Positions 7,714 through 16,726 are shown, counted from the stretch's first letter. The stretch is 64,000 nt of DNA from Kutzneria viridogrisea (GCA_014138725.1 JACJID010000004.1:1212194-1276193); one strand, 5' to 3'. Notes: generated from the letters alone by a model not told the origin. Program-made: numbers and translations.

Positions 7714-8331
7714 GTGAGGGCCCAGGACGTGATGAGCAGCCCGGTTGTGGTGCTGCGCCAGGACCTACCGGTCAAACAGGCCGCCGCCGTGCTCGCGGAC
7801 AAGGGTTTCACCTCCGCGCCGGTGGTCGACGAGGACGGGCGTCTGATCGGCATGGTCACCGAGGCCGACGTGCTGCGCGACCGCGTCCCGGTGGACCCAC
7901 GTTCCCGGATCTGGGGCGCGGTCACCAAGCAGGCCCAGCCCGCCGCGACCGTCGGGGAGGTGATGAGCACCCCGGCGGTGGCCATTCCCCCGGGCACCGA
8001 CTGCTCGGCGATCGCCCGCATGATGCTGGACGACCACGTGCGCAGCATGCCCGTGGTGGACGGCGCCGAGGTCGTCGGCATCGTCACCCGCCGCGACCTG
8101 CTCCGCGTGATCGCCAGGGAGGACGCCGTGATCCGCAGCGCGGTCTGCTCCCGGCTGGCCGACTACGGCGGTGCGGACCGCTGGACCGTGACCGTCCAGG
8201 ACGGGGTCGTGCACATCATCGATGATCTGGACGACGACACCGACCGGCACGTCGCCCAGATCATCGCGGAGGCGGTGCTCGGCGTGGTCAGGGTCGAGGT
8301 CGCCAGCCGAACCTCGCGATCAACGCCGTGA
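7714..8331 (+). CDS. CBS-pair and BON domain protein
   Basis: 205 residues: two CBS motifs (residues 4-60, VRAQDVMSSPVVVLRQDLPV...; and 80-135, VGEVMSTPAVAIPPGTDCSA... ending VGIVTRRDLLRVI), then a BON domain (about 150-200, WTVTVQDGVVHIIDDLDDDTD...). CBS pairs sense adenine nucleotides; BON domains bind lipid or membrane surfaces. The first half resembles hypoxic-response protein 1 (Rv2626c family). GTG 7714 is chosen for the GAGGAG 8 bases upstream and because CBS homology starts at once. It completes a PhoU/HPF/Usp/CBS group that looks like a dormancy regulon. Confidence 0.93.
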   Translation: MRAQDVMSSPVVVLRQDLPVKQAAAVLADKGFTSAPVVDEDGRLIGMVTEADVLRDRVPVDPRSRIWGAVTKQAQPAATVGEVMSTPAVAIPPGTDCSAIARMMLDDHVRSMPVVDGAEVVGIVTRRDLLRVIAREDAVIRSAVCSRLADYGGADRWTVTVQDGVVHIIDDLDDDTDRHVAQIIAEAVLGVVRVEVASRTSRSTP

Positions 8332-8371
8332 GCGTGTTCCCGGGTCACGATCAGTTAGCATGGAGCGCGGT

Positions 8372-9940
8372 TCAGATCCCCTCGATCCGGCCCCCGGAGA
8401 ACGGGGTGCGTCCGCCGGTCAGCCGGTCGCCGATGCCGATGCCGCCCCAGAACCCGCGCGGAATGGTCCGCTCGGTGATCGGCCGCACCGACAGGCGCTG
8501 GCCCAGTTCCTCGGTGCGCCGCACCACTTCCGGGTCGAACCGGTCCTCGATCACCTGCGGGATGGCCGCCATCACGGCGTCCCAGGCCTGCTCCTGCGGC
8601 ACCCCCGACTCGCGTGCCCGCGCGAGCGCCTGCTGCCAGGTGGAACCGACCCGCTTGCCCTTGATCCGGTCCTCCAGCGGGGTGTTCACCGTGTCCCCGG
8701 CCAGGTAGTCCGGGCCGTGGAACAGGGGCCGCCGCACCACCTCGTCCACCGGCACACCCAGTCCCAGCACCGCGTGCAGGCACTGGAGGGTGGCGCAGTG
8801 CAGGCCCGCTCCGATGCTGCTGGAGGCCAGCACCGGACGGCCCCCGCGCAGGACGATCGCCGGGTTCGCCGGGAACGGCACGTGCTGCCCCGGCCCGAGA
8901 CCGGCCAGGACCTGCTGCTGGAACGAGGCCGCGTCGGGGATGGACACGCCCCCGGCGAACAGGCCGGTACAGCCCCACAGACTGGTGTTGATCGAGTGGC
9001 ACGCGGCGGCCACGTTGCCCTCGGCGTCCACCGCGAGCACGAAGTCCGAGTGGCTGCCCGGGCGCGTGCTCTGCCGTGAGATGCCGATCAGCTCGTACAG
9101 GGCCTGCGGGTCGGTCAGCGGATCGCCCACGCCCTCGGCCGCGCGCAACGCCTGCACCAGGGACTTGCTCCCGGTGTGCACCTCGTGCCCGTGGAACCGC
9201 ACGCGCAGCGGTTCGGACCAGACCGGCTCATAGGTGTCCAAATCGGACAGAGTGGCCTTGCCGCCCGCCGCGCGCACCACGTCCACGAACTCACGCGCCC
9301 ACGGACCCCGGTACATCCAGTCGGCGCCCTCGGCCGCCACGCCCCGCAGCGTCTCGGCCAGCTCTGGCTGGCGGAACAGCTCGCCGCGCTTGGCCCGGAA
9401 CGACTCGGGCAGCACGTCAGCGCGCATCGCGAACTGCCGCTCACGCACCAAGCCGACCGGAAACCCCTGCTCCGCAACGTGGATCGCGGGCTGGAACAGG
9501 TCCGGCCACGGCAGCACGCCGAACCTCTCGTGGGCCGCCGCCACCCCGGCCATGAAGCCCGGCACCAGGGCCGTGCGCCCGCTGGGCTCCGGCGCCCTGG
9601 GGATGCTCGCCGGGTCGTCCTCCTCCGCGAAGGTGGCGAAACCCGCGCTGAGCGAGTCGGTCCGGCCCGCCTGGCAGTGCACCAGGACGAACACGCCCGC
9701 GTAACTGACCCATGAGCCCGCCGCCAGTGCGATCTGCGCCAGCGAGGTGGCGATCACCGCGTCCACGGCACTGCCGCCGGCCTCCAGCGCCCTGCGCCCG
9801 GCCAACTGCGCGAACGGCCCGGTCGAACCCAGCACCATCGCACGCTTGCCGGTGCCCGACGCCCCTTCGGTGTCGCTGGCGTCGATCCCGTCGGACAGGT
9901 AACGCCGCACCTCGTCAGCGGCCCAGGTCTTCGGATCCAC
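8372..9940 (-). CDS. Gamma-glutamyltranspeptidase family protein (Ser in place of Thr nucleophile)
   Basis: 522 residues of the Ntn-hydrolase GGT fold. The large-subunit part contains GGSAVDAVIATSLAQIALAAGSW and the small-subunit part contains the cleavage region. In GGTs autoprocessing exposes a Thr in a T-T-H-x-S/V context; here the matching stretch reads G-S296-H-S-D-F-V-L-A-V-D-A-EGNV, so Ser-296 is the likely N-terminal nucleophile. The later GGxxxxS region appears as ASSSIGAGLH. No signal peptide is visible, so a cytoplasmic acyl-transfer or amide hydrolase role is possible. The GTG at 9940 has no clear Shine-Dalgarno, and a repeat array begins about 20 bp upstream. Confidence 0.85.
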   Translation of the reverse strand: MDPKTWAADEVRRYLSDGIDASDTEGASGTGKRAMVLGSTGPFAQLAGRRALEAGGSAVDAVIATSLAQIALAAGSWVSYAGVFVLVHCQAGRTDSLSAGFATFAEEDDPASIPRAPEPSGRTALVPGFMAGVAAAHERFGVLPWPDLFQPAIHVAEQGFPVGLVRERQFAMRADVLPESFRAKRGELFRQPELAETLRGVAAEGADWMYRGPWAREFVDVVRAAGGKATLSDLDTYEPVWSEPLRVRFHGHEVHTGSKSLVQALRAAEGVGDPLTDPQALYELIGISRQSTRPGSHSDFVLAVDAEGNVAAACHSINTSLWGCTGLFAGGVSIPDAASFQQQVLAGLGPGQHVPFPANPAIVLRGGRPVLASSSIGAGLHCATLQCLHAVLGLGVPVDEVVRRPLFHGPDYLAGDTVNTPLEDRIKGKRVGSTWQQALARARESGVPQEQAWDAVMAAIPQVIEDRFDPEVVRRTEELGQRLSVRPITERTIPRGFWGGIGIGDRLTGGRTPFSGGRIEGI

Positions 9941-9958
9941 CCCAGCAGGCTACGCCCC

Positions 9959-10210
9959 CGCGAGTCCCGCCCAGGCGACCGCGAATCCCGCCCTGGAGCA
10001 CACGAGTCCCGCTCCGGGGAGCGGGAATCCCGCCCACCGGTCCGCGAATCCCGCCCAGGTAACGACGAGTCCCGCCCTGGAGCACGCGAATCCCGCCCAC
10101 ACCAGGACAAATCCCGCCCAGACAAACGGCAAGCCCCGCCCACCGGCGACCGGTGGGCGGGACTCAGCAGCCGGTGGACGGGACTCGGGCGCCGGAGAGC
10201 GGGACTCGCG
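9959..10210. repeat. Array 1 of the degenerate GAGTCCCGC repeat, with an orientation flip
   Basis: About nine units with core GA(G/A)TCCCGC on the plus strand (9961 to ~10140), spaced 19-23 bp, most near 21. They are followed by three units in the opposite orientation (GCGGGACTC, ~10156-10208). The junction contains GGGCGGG facing its complement, so the halves can pair as a long imperfect hairpin. The array fills the whole gap between the GT39 stop (10221) and the GGT start (9940). Any GGT promoter must lie inside or read through it. Confidence 0.85.
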
Positions 10211-10220
10211 GGGTGGGGGG

Positions 10221-11741
10221 TCAGTCCACGTTCAGCTTCATCATGCGGAAGGCGGGCCAGGTGTCGGCCCAGGTGGTGCGCAGGCCGGTGGCCACCCAGA
10301 TCGGCTTGCCCTCGTCGCCGGGGTCGCCGGTGCCGACGTCCGGCACGGTGCCGACCTGCTGCACCGAGGTGAAGTAGCGCTGGAGCATCTCCTGCTTGTA
10401 GCCGACGAACACCACGTTGCGCGCCGACTCGGGCGGGGCGCCGAAGTACCAGTAGCCCTGGGCCCCGCTGTAGGAGCGCGGCACCCCGCGCTGTGGGCCG
10501 TACCGGTCCACGGCGCCGGCCAGGCCGTGCGAGACGGGCATGATCACGGTGTGCTCGCGGGTGGCGGCTGGCAACTGCTCGTAGACGTCGATCACGGCGT
10601 TGGCCTGCGCGGGCATCGGCGAGGTCGCGTCGGCGAAGCTGCTCTGCACCACCAGCGCGGCGCCCACCACGTAGATCGGCACGGCGGCCCAGCGCCAGAT
10701 CGAGTGGCCGGAGGAGTCGCGGCGGTGCTGCAACGCGGTGACACCGGCCGCCCAGCACACCGCGTAGATCCCGGCCAGGTAGTAGACCTGACCGCCGGTG
10801 ACCAGGAAGAACGCGGTGGTGGCCAGCACGGCCCAGCCCAGGAACCGGTACTGGACCAGCTTGGCGGAGCTGAGCAGGCTCCACAGGCCGTACAGCAGCA
10901 GCAGCGCCCCGCCGACCCCGGCGGAGAGCAGGGTCACCGGCAGCAGCTCGAACCGCCCGCCGCCCGCGTAGAGGTGGGAGATCGAGGAGGCGATCTCGAA
11001 CTGCGGCCAGCCGTGCTGGGCCTGCCACCACAGGGTGGGCCCGTTGACGGCCACGGCCACGATCGCGCCGATCCACAGCGCCGGGCGGGTCACCAGGTTG
11101 CGCGGGCCGAAGACCAGCGCGGCCGCGGCGATGGCCAGCCACCAGATCGGGATCAGGAACTTGACCTGTAGGGCGAACGCGGTGACCAGGGCCGCGCCGA
11201 ACAGTGCCCAGCCCCCTCGGGTGCGGACCCAGCGGACCACCAGCCAGGCGACCAGCGCCCAGCAGGGCGGGTCGATGGTCGAGGTGGCCAGCAGGTGACC
11301 GGACTGCACGAACTGGAAGGAGGTGGCCACGGTCAGCGCCGCGAGCACCTGCGCCCTGGTGCGACCGCCCATCTCACGGCTGATCGCGGCGGTGGCGAAC
11401 ACCGCGACCAGGGTCGCCGCGATGGCGGGCAGCCGCATGCCCAGCAGCGAGTCGCCGAACAGCACGTCCATGGCGCGGGCCAGCATCGGCAGCATCGGCG
11501 GCTGGTCGGGGTAGCCCCAGGCGGGGTAGTTCTTGCCCGCGGACAGGAAGTACAGCTCGTCCCCGGACAGGCCCCAGCGACCCGCGGTGAGCAGCAACAA
11601 CACCGCCACACCGCCGGCGACCAGGGACACCGGTCCCCAGGCGTAGTGCGGCACCGACACGGTGCGTGCACGGCGCTGGTCTGGCGGAGCGGACGCGCCA
11701 CCAGAGGACGGCGGCGAGATGAGTACTTCCTGCGATCCCAT
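10221..11741 (-). CDS. Glycosyltransferase family 39 / ArnT-like polytopic membrane protein
   Basis: 506 residues with about 11 hydrophobic segments. After the first helix comes GLSGDELYFLSAGKNYPAWGYPDQPPMLPMLARAM: the D-E pair is the catalytic acidic motif of GT39/GT-C enzymes that use polyprenyl-phosphate sugars, and DQPP is common in actinobacterial members. The C-terminal ~120 residues form the soluble extracytoplasmic domain. It presumably moves a sugar onto a lipid or protein outside the membrane. Start is ATG 11741; an internal GTG near the first membrane helix cannot be excluded. The repeat array lies directly after its stop. Confidence 0.9.
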   Translation of the reverse strand: MGSQEVLISPPSSGGASAPPDQRRARTVSVPHYAWGPVSLVAGGVAVLLLLTAGRWGLSGDELYFLSAGKNYPAWGYPDQPPMLPMLARAMDVLFGDSLLGMRLPAIAATLVAVFATAAISREMGGRTRAQVLAALTVATSFQFVQSGHLLATSTIDPPCWALVAWLVVRWVRTRGGWALFGAALVTAFALQVKFLIPIWWLAIAAAALVFGPRNLVTRPALWIGAIVAVAVNGPTLWWQAQHGWPQFEIASSISHLYAGGGRFELLPVTLLSAGVGGALLLLYGLWSLLSSAKLVQYRFLGWAVLATTAFFLVTGGQVYYLAGIYAVCWAAGVTALQHRRDSSGHSIWRWAAVPIYVVGAALVVQSSFADATSPMPAQANAVIDVYEQLPAATREHTVIMPVSHGLAGAVDRYGPQRGVPRSYSGAQGYWYFGAPPESARNVVFVGYKQEMLQRYFTSVQQVGTVPDVGTGDPGDEGKPIWVATGLRTTWADTWPAFRMMKLNVD

Positions 11742-11759
11742 GATGGCGGCTCCACGGTC

Positions 11760-11791
11760 GGGTACTACTCAACAATGCTTTGGGAGTACCC
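11760..11791. promoter_or_regulatory. Inverted repeat upstream of the GT39 gene
   Basis: GGGTACT (11760-11766) and AGTACCC (11785-11791), 18 bp apart, beginning 19 bp before the GT39 start. AT-rich spacer for this genome. Possible promoter or operator; nothing more can be supported. Confidence 0.35.
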
Positions 11792-11865
11792 AGATGCGCT
11801 TCCGCCCAACGTCCACCACGGAGGTCCGCGGGTGGAGATCACCATCGACCTTGGTCTGCACTTGG

Positions 11866-11889
11866 TCGAGTGAGAGAGACCTCACTCGA
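11866..11889 (-). terminator. Hairpin downstream of the ricin-lectin gene
   Basis: Perfect 9-bp arms TCGAGTGAG (11866-11874) and CTCACTCGA (11881-11889) with a 6-base loop, 58-81 bp after the stop of the leftward gene. No U-tract. Confidence 0.45.
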
Positions 11890-11946
11890 GAGTAGGTTTA
11901 CCGCCCCGCCGTGACGCTGCGTGACACCACGACGGGACGGTCCCGG

Positions 11947-14142
11947 TCAGGGGTAGCTGACCAGGTTCACCACGCTGTTGCCGGAGTTGGACGGTCCCGC
12001 GGTGTTGTTGATGACGTGGCTGATCGTTCCGGTGCCGCCCAGGGACACCGTGACCATGTCATGGAAGCGCACGCCGGAGGTGTTGGGCACCTCGAACGCC
12101 CTGGCCGCGACCACGCTCGGGTTGCTGCTGAAGTAGCAGTAGCTGCCCAGGCCCCACGCCTCGTGGCTGGTCACCGAGTTGGCCACCTTGTAGGCGGCGT
12201 AGCCCTGCGTGCCGCCGTTCATCCAGGCGCCCTGGTTCGGCGGGTCGTAGGGCATCTCGTTCTGGAAGAAGTAGGTGCGCCCGCCGTTGCCGTTCCAGAT
12301 CACCTGGTACTGCTGGTAGTGCTCGACGAACAGGCCGTACATCGTCACGTTGTCGCCGTTGACGATCAGCCCGTTGGCGGCCGTGTTGGTGCCCCAGCCG
12401 ACCCCGTCACCGTGATCGGCCCGCCACAGCCACATGTGGTCGCCGATCACGTTGTTGCTGTTGATCGCCAGGCTCTGCGTGGCCCTGCCGACCCCGGCCC
12501 CGCCGATCCGGAAGAACACGTCGTGCAGGGAGGTGGGGTTGGCGGAGTGGTCCGCGGTCGAGCCCGGGGCGCCGACCTGCATCAGCAGCGGGGAGTTGGT
12601 CTGGCCCGCGTCCAGCAGCAGCCCGGCCACCTTGACCCCGTCCACGTCGGCGACGCTGATCGGGGTGGAGCCGTTGTCCGGGGTCAGCGTGGCCAGCCCC
12701 AGCCCGAGCAGCACGGTGTTCGGGCGGGTGACCCGGATCGTGTCGGTCAGGTGATAGATGCCGGGGGTGAACAGCAGGTTCTGCCCCGCGTCCAGAGCCG
12801 CGTTGATCTTGGCAGCGGAGTCGCCCGGCTTGGCGATGGAGAACTGGCTGATCGGGATCGAACTGCCGGCCGCCTGGCCGTTGGTCCAGGTGGTGCCGCT
12901 GGCGTTGCTGTGCGGCGCGGGCACGAACACGTTGTAGGCGCCCGCGTTGTCCACGTACAGGAACGGCTTCTCGCGCACGACCGGGGCCTGGCCCACCGTG
13001 GTGTAGGGCGGGTTCGGGAAGCTGTTGCCCGGCGCGCCGTTCACCCCCACGAACACCATGTTCCAGTTCGAGCCGTTCCAGCTGCCCAGCTGCGAGTTGC
13101 GGGTGAGCCACTGCTGCTGGGAGCCCGAGCGCACCTGGCCGTCCACCTTGGTGTCGGCCATGAAGCCACCACTGGACCAGCCGCCGTCGTCCAGTTGCAG
13201 CGAGCCGCGCACGTGCATCCTGCGGTACGGGGCCGCCTGGGAGACCGCCCACCGGTCACTGCCCGAGCTCGGCGTGACCGACAGGTTCTCCGCGGCACGC
13301 CAGAAGTTCTGCGTCGCGTTGCCGCCGAACCAGTCGGCCTCCGCGTGCACCGCACCGTTGATCGTCACGTTGTCCGGGGAAGCCCCCAGGCCCAGCACCT
13401 GCGTGTAGAAGCCCACGTTCACGTCGTTGCTGTACGTGCCGGGCTTGAACATCACCGCGTACCGGTTGGTACCGAACTGGTTGCGCTCCTGGGCGGCGAA
13501 CACCGAGTTCAGCCTGCTCTGGATCGCCGAGGAGGACATGGACGGGTCGAAGACGAACACGTTCGGCCCGAAGTCGGGCGTGCCCGCCGGCGGTGGCGGC
13601 TGGTCGCCGACCTGCTTGAGCGTGAAGGACTGGGCCGAGGTGCCGTTGCAGGCGTACTGCTGCAACTGCACGGCCTCGGCCGTCGAGGCACTGGGCACGT
13701 CCAGGCACTTGCCGCTGTTGCGGTTGACGAAGTGGAACGAGCCGCCGCCCTCGTCCACCGGCTGCCACTGCTGGTTCGCGCCACCGGCGTAGTTCCACAG
13801 CTGGGTCAGCCCGCCGTCGGCCTTGGACACGTCGGTGATGTCCCACACCTGGTTGACGTCGTTGCCGTTGCCCACGCGCACGTAGCCGTCGCTGGTGGCC
13901 GGGAACCGCCACTGCTGGGCCACCGAGTTGTTGCAGCTGTACTGCTGCACGACCGTGCCGTTCGCGGTGGCCGCGCCGCGGGCGTCCACGCACTTGCCGC
14001 TGCTGTTGCTGACCACCGTGAACCAACTGGTCGGCGAGATCGCGGCGGCGGCGCTGGGCGCGGTCACCAGGGCCGCGCCGGTCAGCGCCAACCCGGTGAC
14101 CGAAGCCGCCACCACGGCGCGTTTTCCTCGTCCTGCAACCAC
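11947..14142 (-). CDS. Secreted ricin-type lectin / parallel beta-helix protein
   Basis: 731 residues. A Sec signal peptide is clear (RGKRAVVAASVTGLALTGAALVTAPSAAAA, cut near residue 34). Residues ~37-180 form a ricin B-lectin domain with Q-x-W repeats (QQWRF, QQWQP) and paired GKC(V/L)D motifs. After a GDQPPPPAGTP linker, residues ~195-731 show the repetitive short-strand pattern of a right-handed beta-helix (NVTINGAVHAE, GVKVAGLLLDAG, GLIVNGDNVTMYGLFVEH), as in GH55/pectate-lyase-like proteins. It is probably an extracellular glycan-binding hydrolase or lyase; no catalytic residue can be assigned. GTG 14142 has AGGAGG 6 bases upstream. Confidence 0.88.
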   Translation of the reverse strand: MVAGRGKRAVVAASVTGLALTGAALVTAPSAAAAISPTSWFTVVSNSSGKCVDARGAATANGTVVQQYSCNNSVAQQWRFPATSDGYVRVGNGNDVNQVWDITDVSKADGGLTQLWNYAGGANQQWQPVDEGGGSFHFVNRNSGKCLDVPSASTAEAVQLQQYACNGTSAQSFTLKQVGDQPPPPAGTPDFGPNVFVFDPSMSSSAIQSRLNSVFAAQERNQFGTNRYAVMFKPGTYSNDVNVGFYTQVLGLGASPDNVTINGAVHAEADWFGGNATQNFWRAAENLSVTPSSGSDRWAVSQAAPYRRMHVRGSLQLDDGGWSSGGFMADTKVDGQVRSGSQQQWLTRNSQLGSWNGSNWNMVFVGVNGAPGNSFPNPPYTTVGQAPVVREKPFLYVDNAGAYNVFVPAPHSNASGTTWTNGQAAGSSIPISQFSIAKPGDSAAKINAALDAGQNLLFTPGIYHLTDTIRVTRPNTVLLGLGLATLTPDNGSTPISVADVDGVKVAGLLLDAGQTNSPLLMQVGAPGSTADHSANPTSLHDVFFRIGGAGVGRATQSLAINSNNVIGDHMWLWRADHGDGVGWGTNTAANGLIVNGDNVTMYGLFVEHYQQYQVIWNGNGGRTYFFQNEMPYDPPNQGAWMNGGTQGYAAYKVANSVTSHEAWGLGSYCYFSSNPSVVAARAFEVPNTSGVRFHDMVTVSLGGTGTISHVINNTAGPSNSGNSVVNLVSYP

Positions 14143-14286
14143 AAGACCCTCCTCGCTGCACTGGGGGATGCCCCGTGGCGGCGGGGTGGGCGACCGTTGG
14201 CCGGAATGTAACGACGGTCACAACACCCTGTCAATACACGACTAAAAATAAGTCGTGAACAGTCTCGAGCTGCGGGCGGCGCCCAT

Positions 14287-14339
14287 GTCAGGAAAGTGCC
14301 GTATGAGACATCTGATGTCTCATACGGCACTTTCCTGAC
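14287..14339. terminator. Palindrome P1 (26-bp perfect arms), GAAAGTGCCGT family
   Basis: Arms 14287-14312 and 14314-14339 are perfectly complementary with a single-base spacer. It lies 14 bp after the stop of the leftward MFS gene and about 145 bp before the ricin gene start. It shares the GGAAAGTGCCGTATG arm core with palindrome P2. The structure would form a very stable hairpin without a U-tract; its position suits transcription termination. Confidence 0.8.
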
Positions 14340-14352
14340 GCCCCGCGGCGGG

Positions 14353-15594
14353 TCAGCGCTTCGAGCGGGCCGTGCTCACCAGGGTGATCAGCGCGATGAC
14401 GGCCATGACCGCGGCGAACAGGTAGAACGTGGCGGACAGCCCGATCTGGGTGGACACCACACCGGCACCGATCACCGGCAGGGAGATGGCCAGGTAGGCG
14501 ATGACGAAGTACGTGGCCAGCACCTGACCGCGCTTGTCGGCGGGCGCCGCCTGGGTGACCAGCCGGGTGCCACCCATGAACGCCAGGCCGAAGCCGACAC
14601 CGGTCACGGCGTCACCGAGCAGGAACAGCACGGCACTGGTGAACAGCACCGAGCAGGCGACGAGGGCCATGCCGGTGATCAGCGCGACGCAGCCGAGCAC
14701 GGAGGCCGTGCGGGCGGGGAGCTTGGTGCAGGCGAGCTGGGACAGCCCGCCGACGCCCTGCACGGTGAGGATGACCAACCCGGCGACCAGGTGGTTGTTG
14801 ATGTGCAACAACTCCTTGGCCAGGTTGCCGCCCAGTCCGAGGTACAGCCCGCCGACCGACCAGGCGGCCAGCACGCCGAGGCAGCCGAGCACGAACTGCC
14901 CGCGCATCGAGGCGGGGATGTGGATGCGCTGGGGCCGCAGCAGGGTGCCGACCCGGATCGGCGCACGCACCGGCACCGTCTCGGGCACCTTGGCGGCGAT
15001 CACCGCGAGCAGCACCAGCCCGATGGCCATGAGCACCAGGTACGGGGTCTGCAACGGGAACGGCGCCCACTGGGCCAGCGCGCCGGCGAGCACCGCCCCG
15101 CAGGCGATGCCCATGGAGGTGGAGGTGCTGTTGACCAGTGCGGCGATCCGGGCGTCCCGCCTGGGGTGCAGTTCGGTGAGCGCGGCACCGGCGGCACCGG
15201 TGAACACGCCGGTGGCCAGGCCCTGCACCAGCCGCGCCACGCACAGCCAGGCGGTGCTGTCGGCGAACAGGAACACCACGAGGCTGCCGAGCAGGGCGAG
15301 CACGCTGCCCAGCAGCACGGGGCGGCGGCCGATCCGGTCGGACAGCCCGCCCGCGAACAGCAGGGTGATCACCACACCGCCCGCGTAGAGCGCGTAGATC
15401 ACGGTGAGCATGGCGGCGGAGAAGTGCCAGCGCGCCTGGTAGTCCACGTAGAGCGGGGAGGGCGTGCCGCTGGCGGCCAGCGCGAGCGCGGTTGCGGCGG
15501 TCACCACCCAGAAGGCGAAGGGGGAACGGGGCTGCCCGGCCACGGGCGCGGCGGACTCGGGCGCGGTCAGTGTCGCGGGCGCTTGCGGGGCCAT
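14353..15594 (-). CDS. MFS transporter, drug-efflux type
   Basis: 413 residues, 12 hydrophobic segments, with GGLSDRIGRRPVLLGS as the loop 2-3 motif and GTPSPLYVDYQ in helix 1-2 as in actinobacterial multidrug efflux MFS proteins. ATG 15594 is chosen because AAGGA sits 6 bases upstream; an ATG at 15600 would clash with it. Divergent from a LysR gene. A candidate promoter (-35 GTCGAA complement at 15654-15659, 18-bp spacer, -10 at 15630-15635) lies just downstream of a 28-bp element repeated in front of the operon at 23-29 kb. That links this transporter to that pathway, most simply as exporter of its product or of a toxic substrate. Confidence 0.9.
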   Translation of the reverse strand: MAPQAPATLTAPESAAPVAGQPRSPFAFWVVTAATALALAASGTPSPLYVDYQARWHFSAAMLTVIYALYAGGVVITLLFAGGLSDRIGRRPVLLGSVLALLGSLVVFLFADSTAWLCVARLVQGLATGVFTGAAGAALTELHPRRDARIAALVNSTSTSMGIACGAVLAGALAQWAPFPLQTPYLVLMAIGLVLLAVIAAKVPETVPVRAPIRVGTLLRPQRIHIPASMRGQFVLGCLGVLAAWSVGGLYLGLGGNLAKELLHINNHLVAGLVILTVQGVGGLSQLACTKLPARTASVLGCVALITGMALVACSVLFTSAVLFLLGDAVTGVGFGLAFMGGTRLVTQAAPADKRGQVLATYFVIAYLAISLPVIGAGVVSTQIGLSATFYLFAAVMAVIALITLVSTARSKR

Positions 15595-15629
15595 GGGCAT
15601 TCCTTCAAGTGGTCGCCGATTCATCGTCG

Positions 15630-15698
15630 AGGCTAGGTCGCAAATGGGGACGTGTCGAAGTCCTCAGCTGCTATGACAGCCATAGGTGCTAAGCTATG
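15630..15698 (-). promoter_or_regulatory. MFS/LysR divergent control region with 28-bp LysR-type box
   Basis: The box occupies 15671-15698 and contains the palindrome CTATG-N5-CATAG (15671-15685) followed by TGC and a further CTATG. On the minus strand it ends 11 bp before a -35-like TTCGAC (15654-15659), then 18 bp, then TAGCCT (15630-15635). A copy matching at 21 of 28 positions lies at 28928-28955 with nearly the same spacing to its -35. The placement suits activation by the adjacent LysR regulator. Confidence 0.65.
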
Positions 15699-15731
15699 TG
15701 CGCTGTTCGGCGCGCTGATCTGGGGGAATTA

Positions 15732-16610
15732 ATGGAGGACCTGGACGGTCTGGAAATACGGCACCTGAGATATTTCCTCACGGTGGCCAGGTCCGGCAAG
15801 ATCTCGGCGGCCTCGCAGGAGCTGAACATCGCCCAGCCCAGCCTGAGCCAGCTCATCCAGCGACTGGAGAAACGGCTGGGTATCACCCTGTTCGCGCGCA
15901 ACGCCAGGGGCGTGGAGCTGACCACGGGCGGGGAGGTGTTCCGGCGCGGGGTGGAGCGGATACTGGAGGAGTTGGAGTCGGTGCTCGCCGAGGCCGGTTC
16001 GGCCGCGCGGGTGGTGCGGGCCGGTGTGTGCGCGGGCGTTGTCCCGGCATTGTTGACCGATATCGAGAATGCGGTGACCGGGCCGCGGGAATCAATAGTA
16101 TTCCGCTCGGAGAGTTCCAGCAGGCAGGTGGAACTGCTGCGCTCCGGTGAACTGGACTTCGGAATCGTCCGGCTGCCGGTCGAGGAGGAGGACGTGGAGG
16201 TCGCCACGGTCAGCGAGCAGGAGCTGGGTGTGGTGACGCACACCGAACACCCGCTGGCCGCACGCGCCGAGCTGAGCTGGGCCGACCTGGCGGGCCAGCG
16301 GCTGCTGTGGTTCGACCAGCGCCGCGCCCCCGGTTACGCCAAGGGCCTGCTCGCCGAACTGGCCGACCGCGGCTGGCAGCCCCGGCTGCACACCGTGGAC
16401 AGCGACCGGCACGCGCTGTTCACGCATACCCTGCGCTCGGTGCCCGGTCTGGTCGCGCTGCGCCCGGCGACCAGCGTCGGCGCCGATCCGCACCTGGTCT
16501 GGCACCGCATCGCCGACGGGGACGCGCCCCGTGAGCGGTTCGGCCTCGCGGCGCTGCGCGGCGGGGCGCACGCCGCGGCTGTGAGACGGATCGCGGCGAA
16601 ACCCCGTTGA
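15732..16610 (+). CDS. LysR family transcriptional regulator
   Basis: 292 residues. The N-terminal winged helix-turn-helix is complete (LEIRHLRYFLTVARSGKISAASQELNIAQPSLSQLIQRLEKRLGITLFARNARGVELT, residues 6-63), followed by the effector-binding domain (VFRSESSSRQVELLRSGELDFGIVRLP...). ATG 15732 has GGGGGA 4 bases upstream; an earlier in-frame start at 15696 falls inside the control box and is rejected. LysR proteins usually activate the divergent gene and repress themselves, here an MFS transporter. The repeated 28-bp box suggests a second target, the operon starting at 28794. Confidence 0.94.
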   Translation: MEDLDGLEIRHLRYFLTVARSGKISAASQELNIAQPSLSQLIQRLEKRLGITLFARNARGVELTTGGEVFRRGVERILEELESVLAEAGSAARVVRAGVCAGVVPALLTDIENAVTGPRESIVFRSESSSRQVELLRSGELDFGIVRLPVEEEDVEVATVSEQELGVVTHTEHPLAARAELSWADLAGQRLLWFDQRRAPGYAKGLLAELADRGWQPRLHTVDSDRHALFTHTLRSVPGLVALRPATSVGADPHLVWHRIADGDAPRERFGLAALRGGAHAAAVRRIAAKPR

Positions 16611-16726
16611 TCCCGGGCCCGGTCCGCCTACACTGAGCCCGGTTCTCCGAATGGGCGTCCCCCCTGCGTCCAGCTCGAACCCGTGTTGCACACGCGTTGA
16701 CGAGCGACCATGCCCAGGGGGGACAG

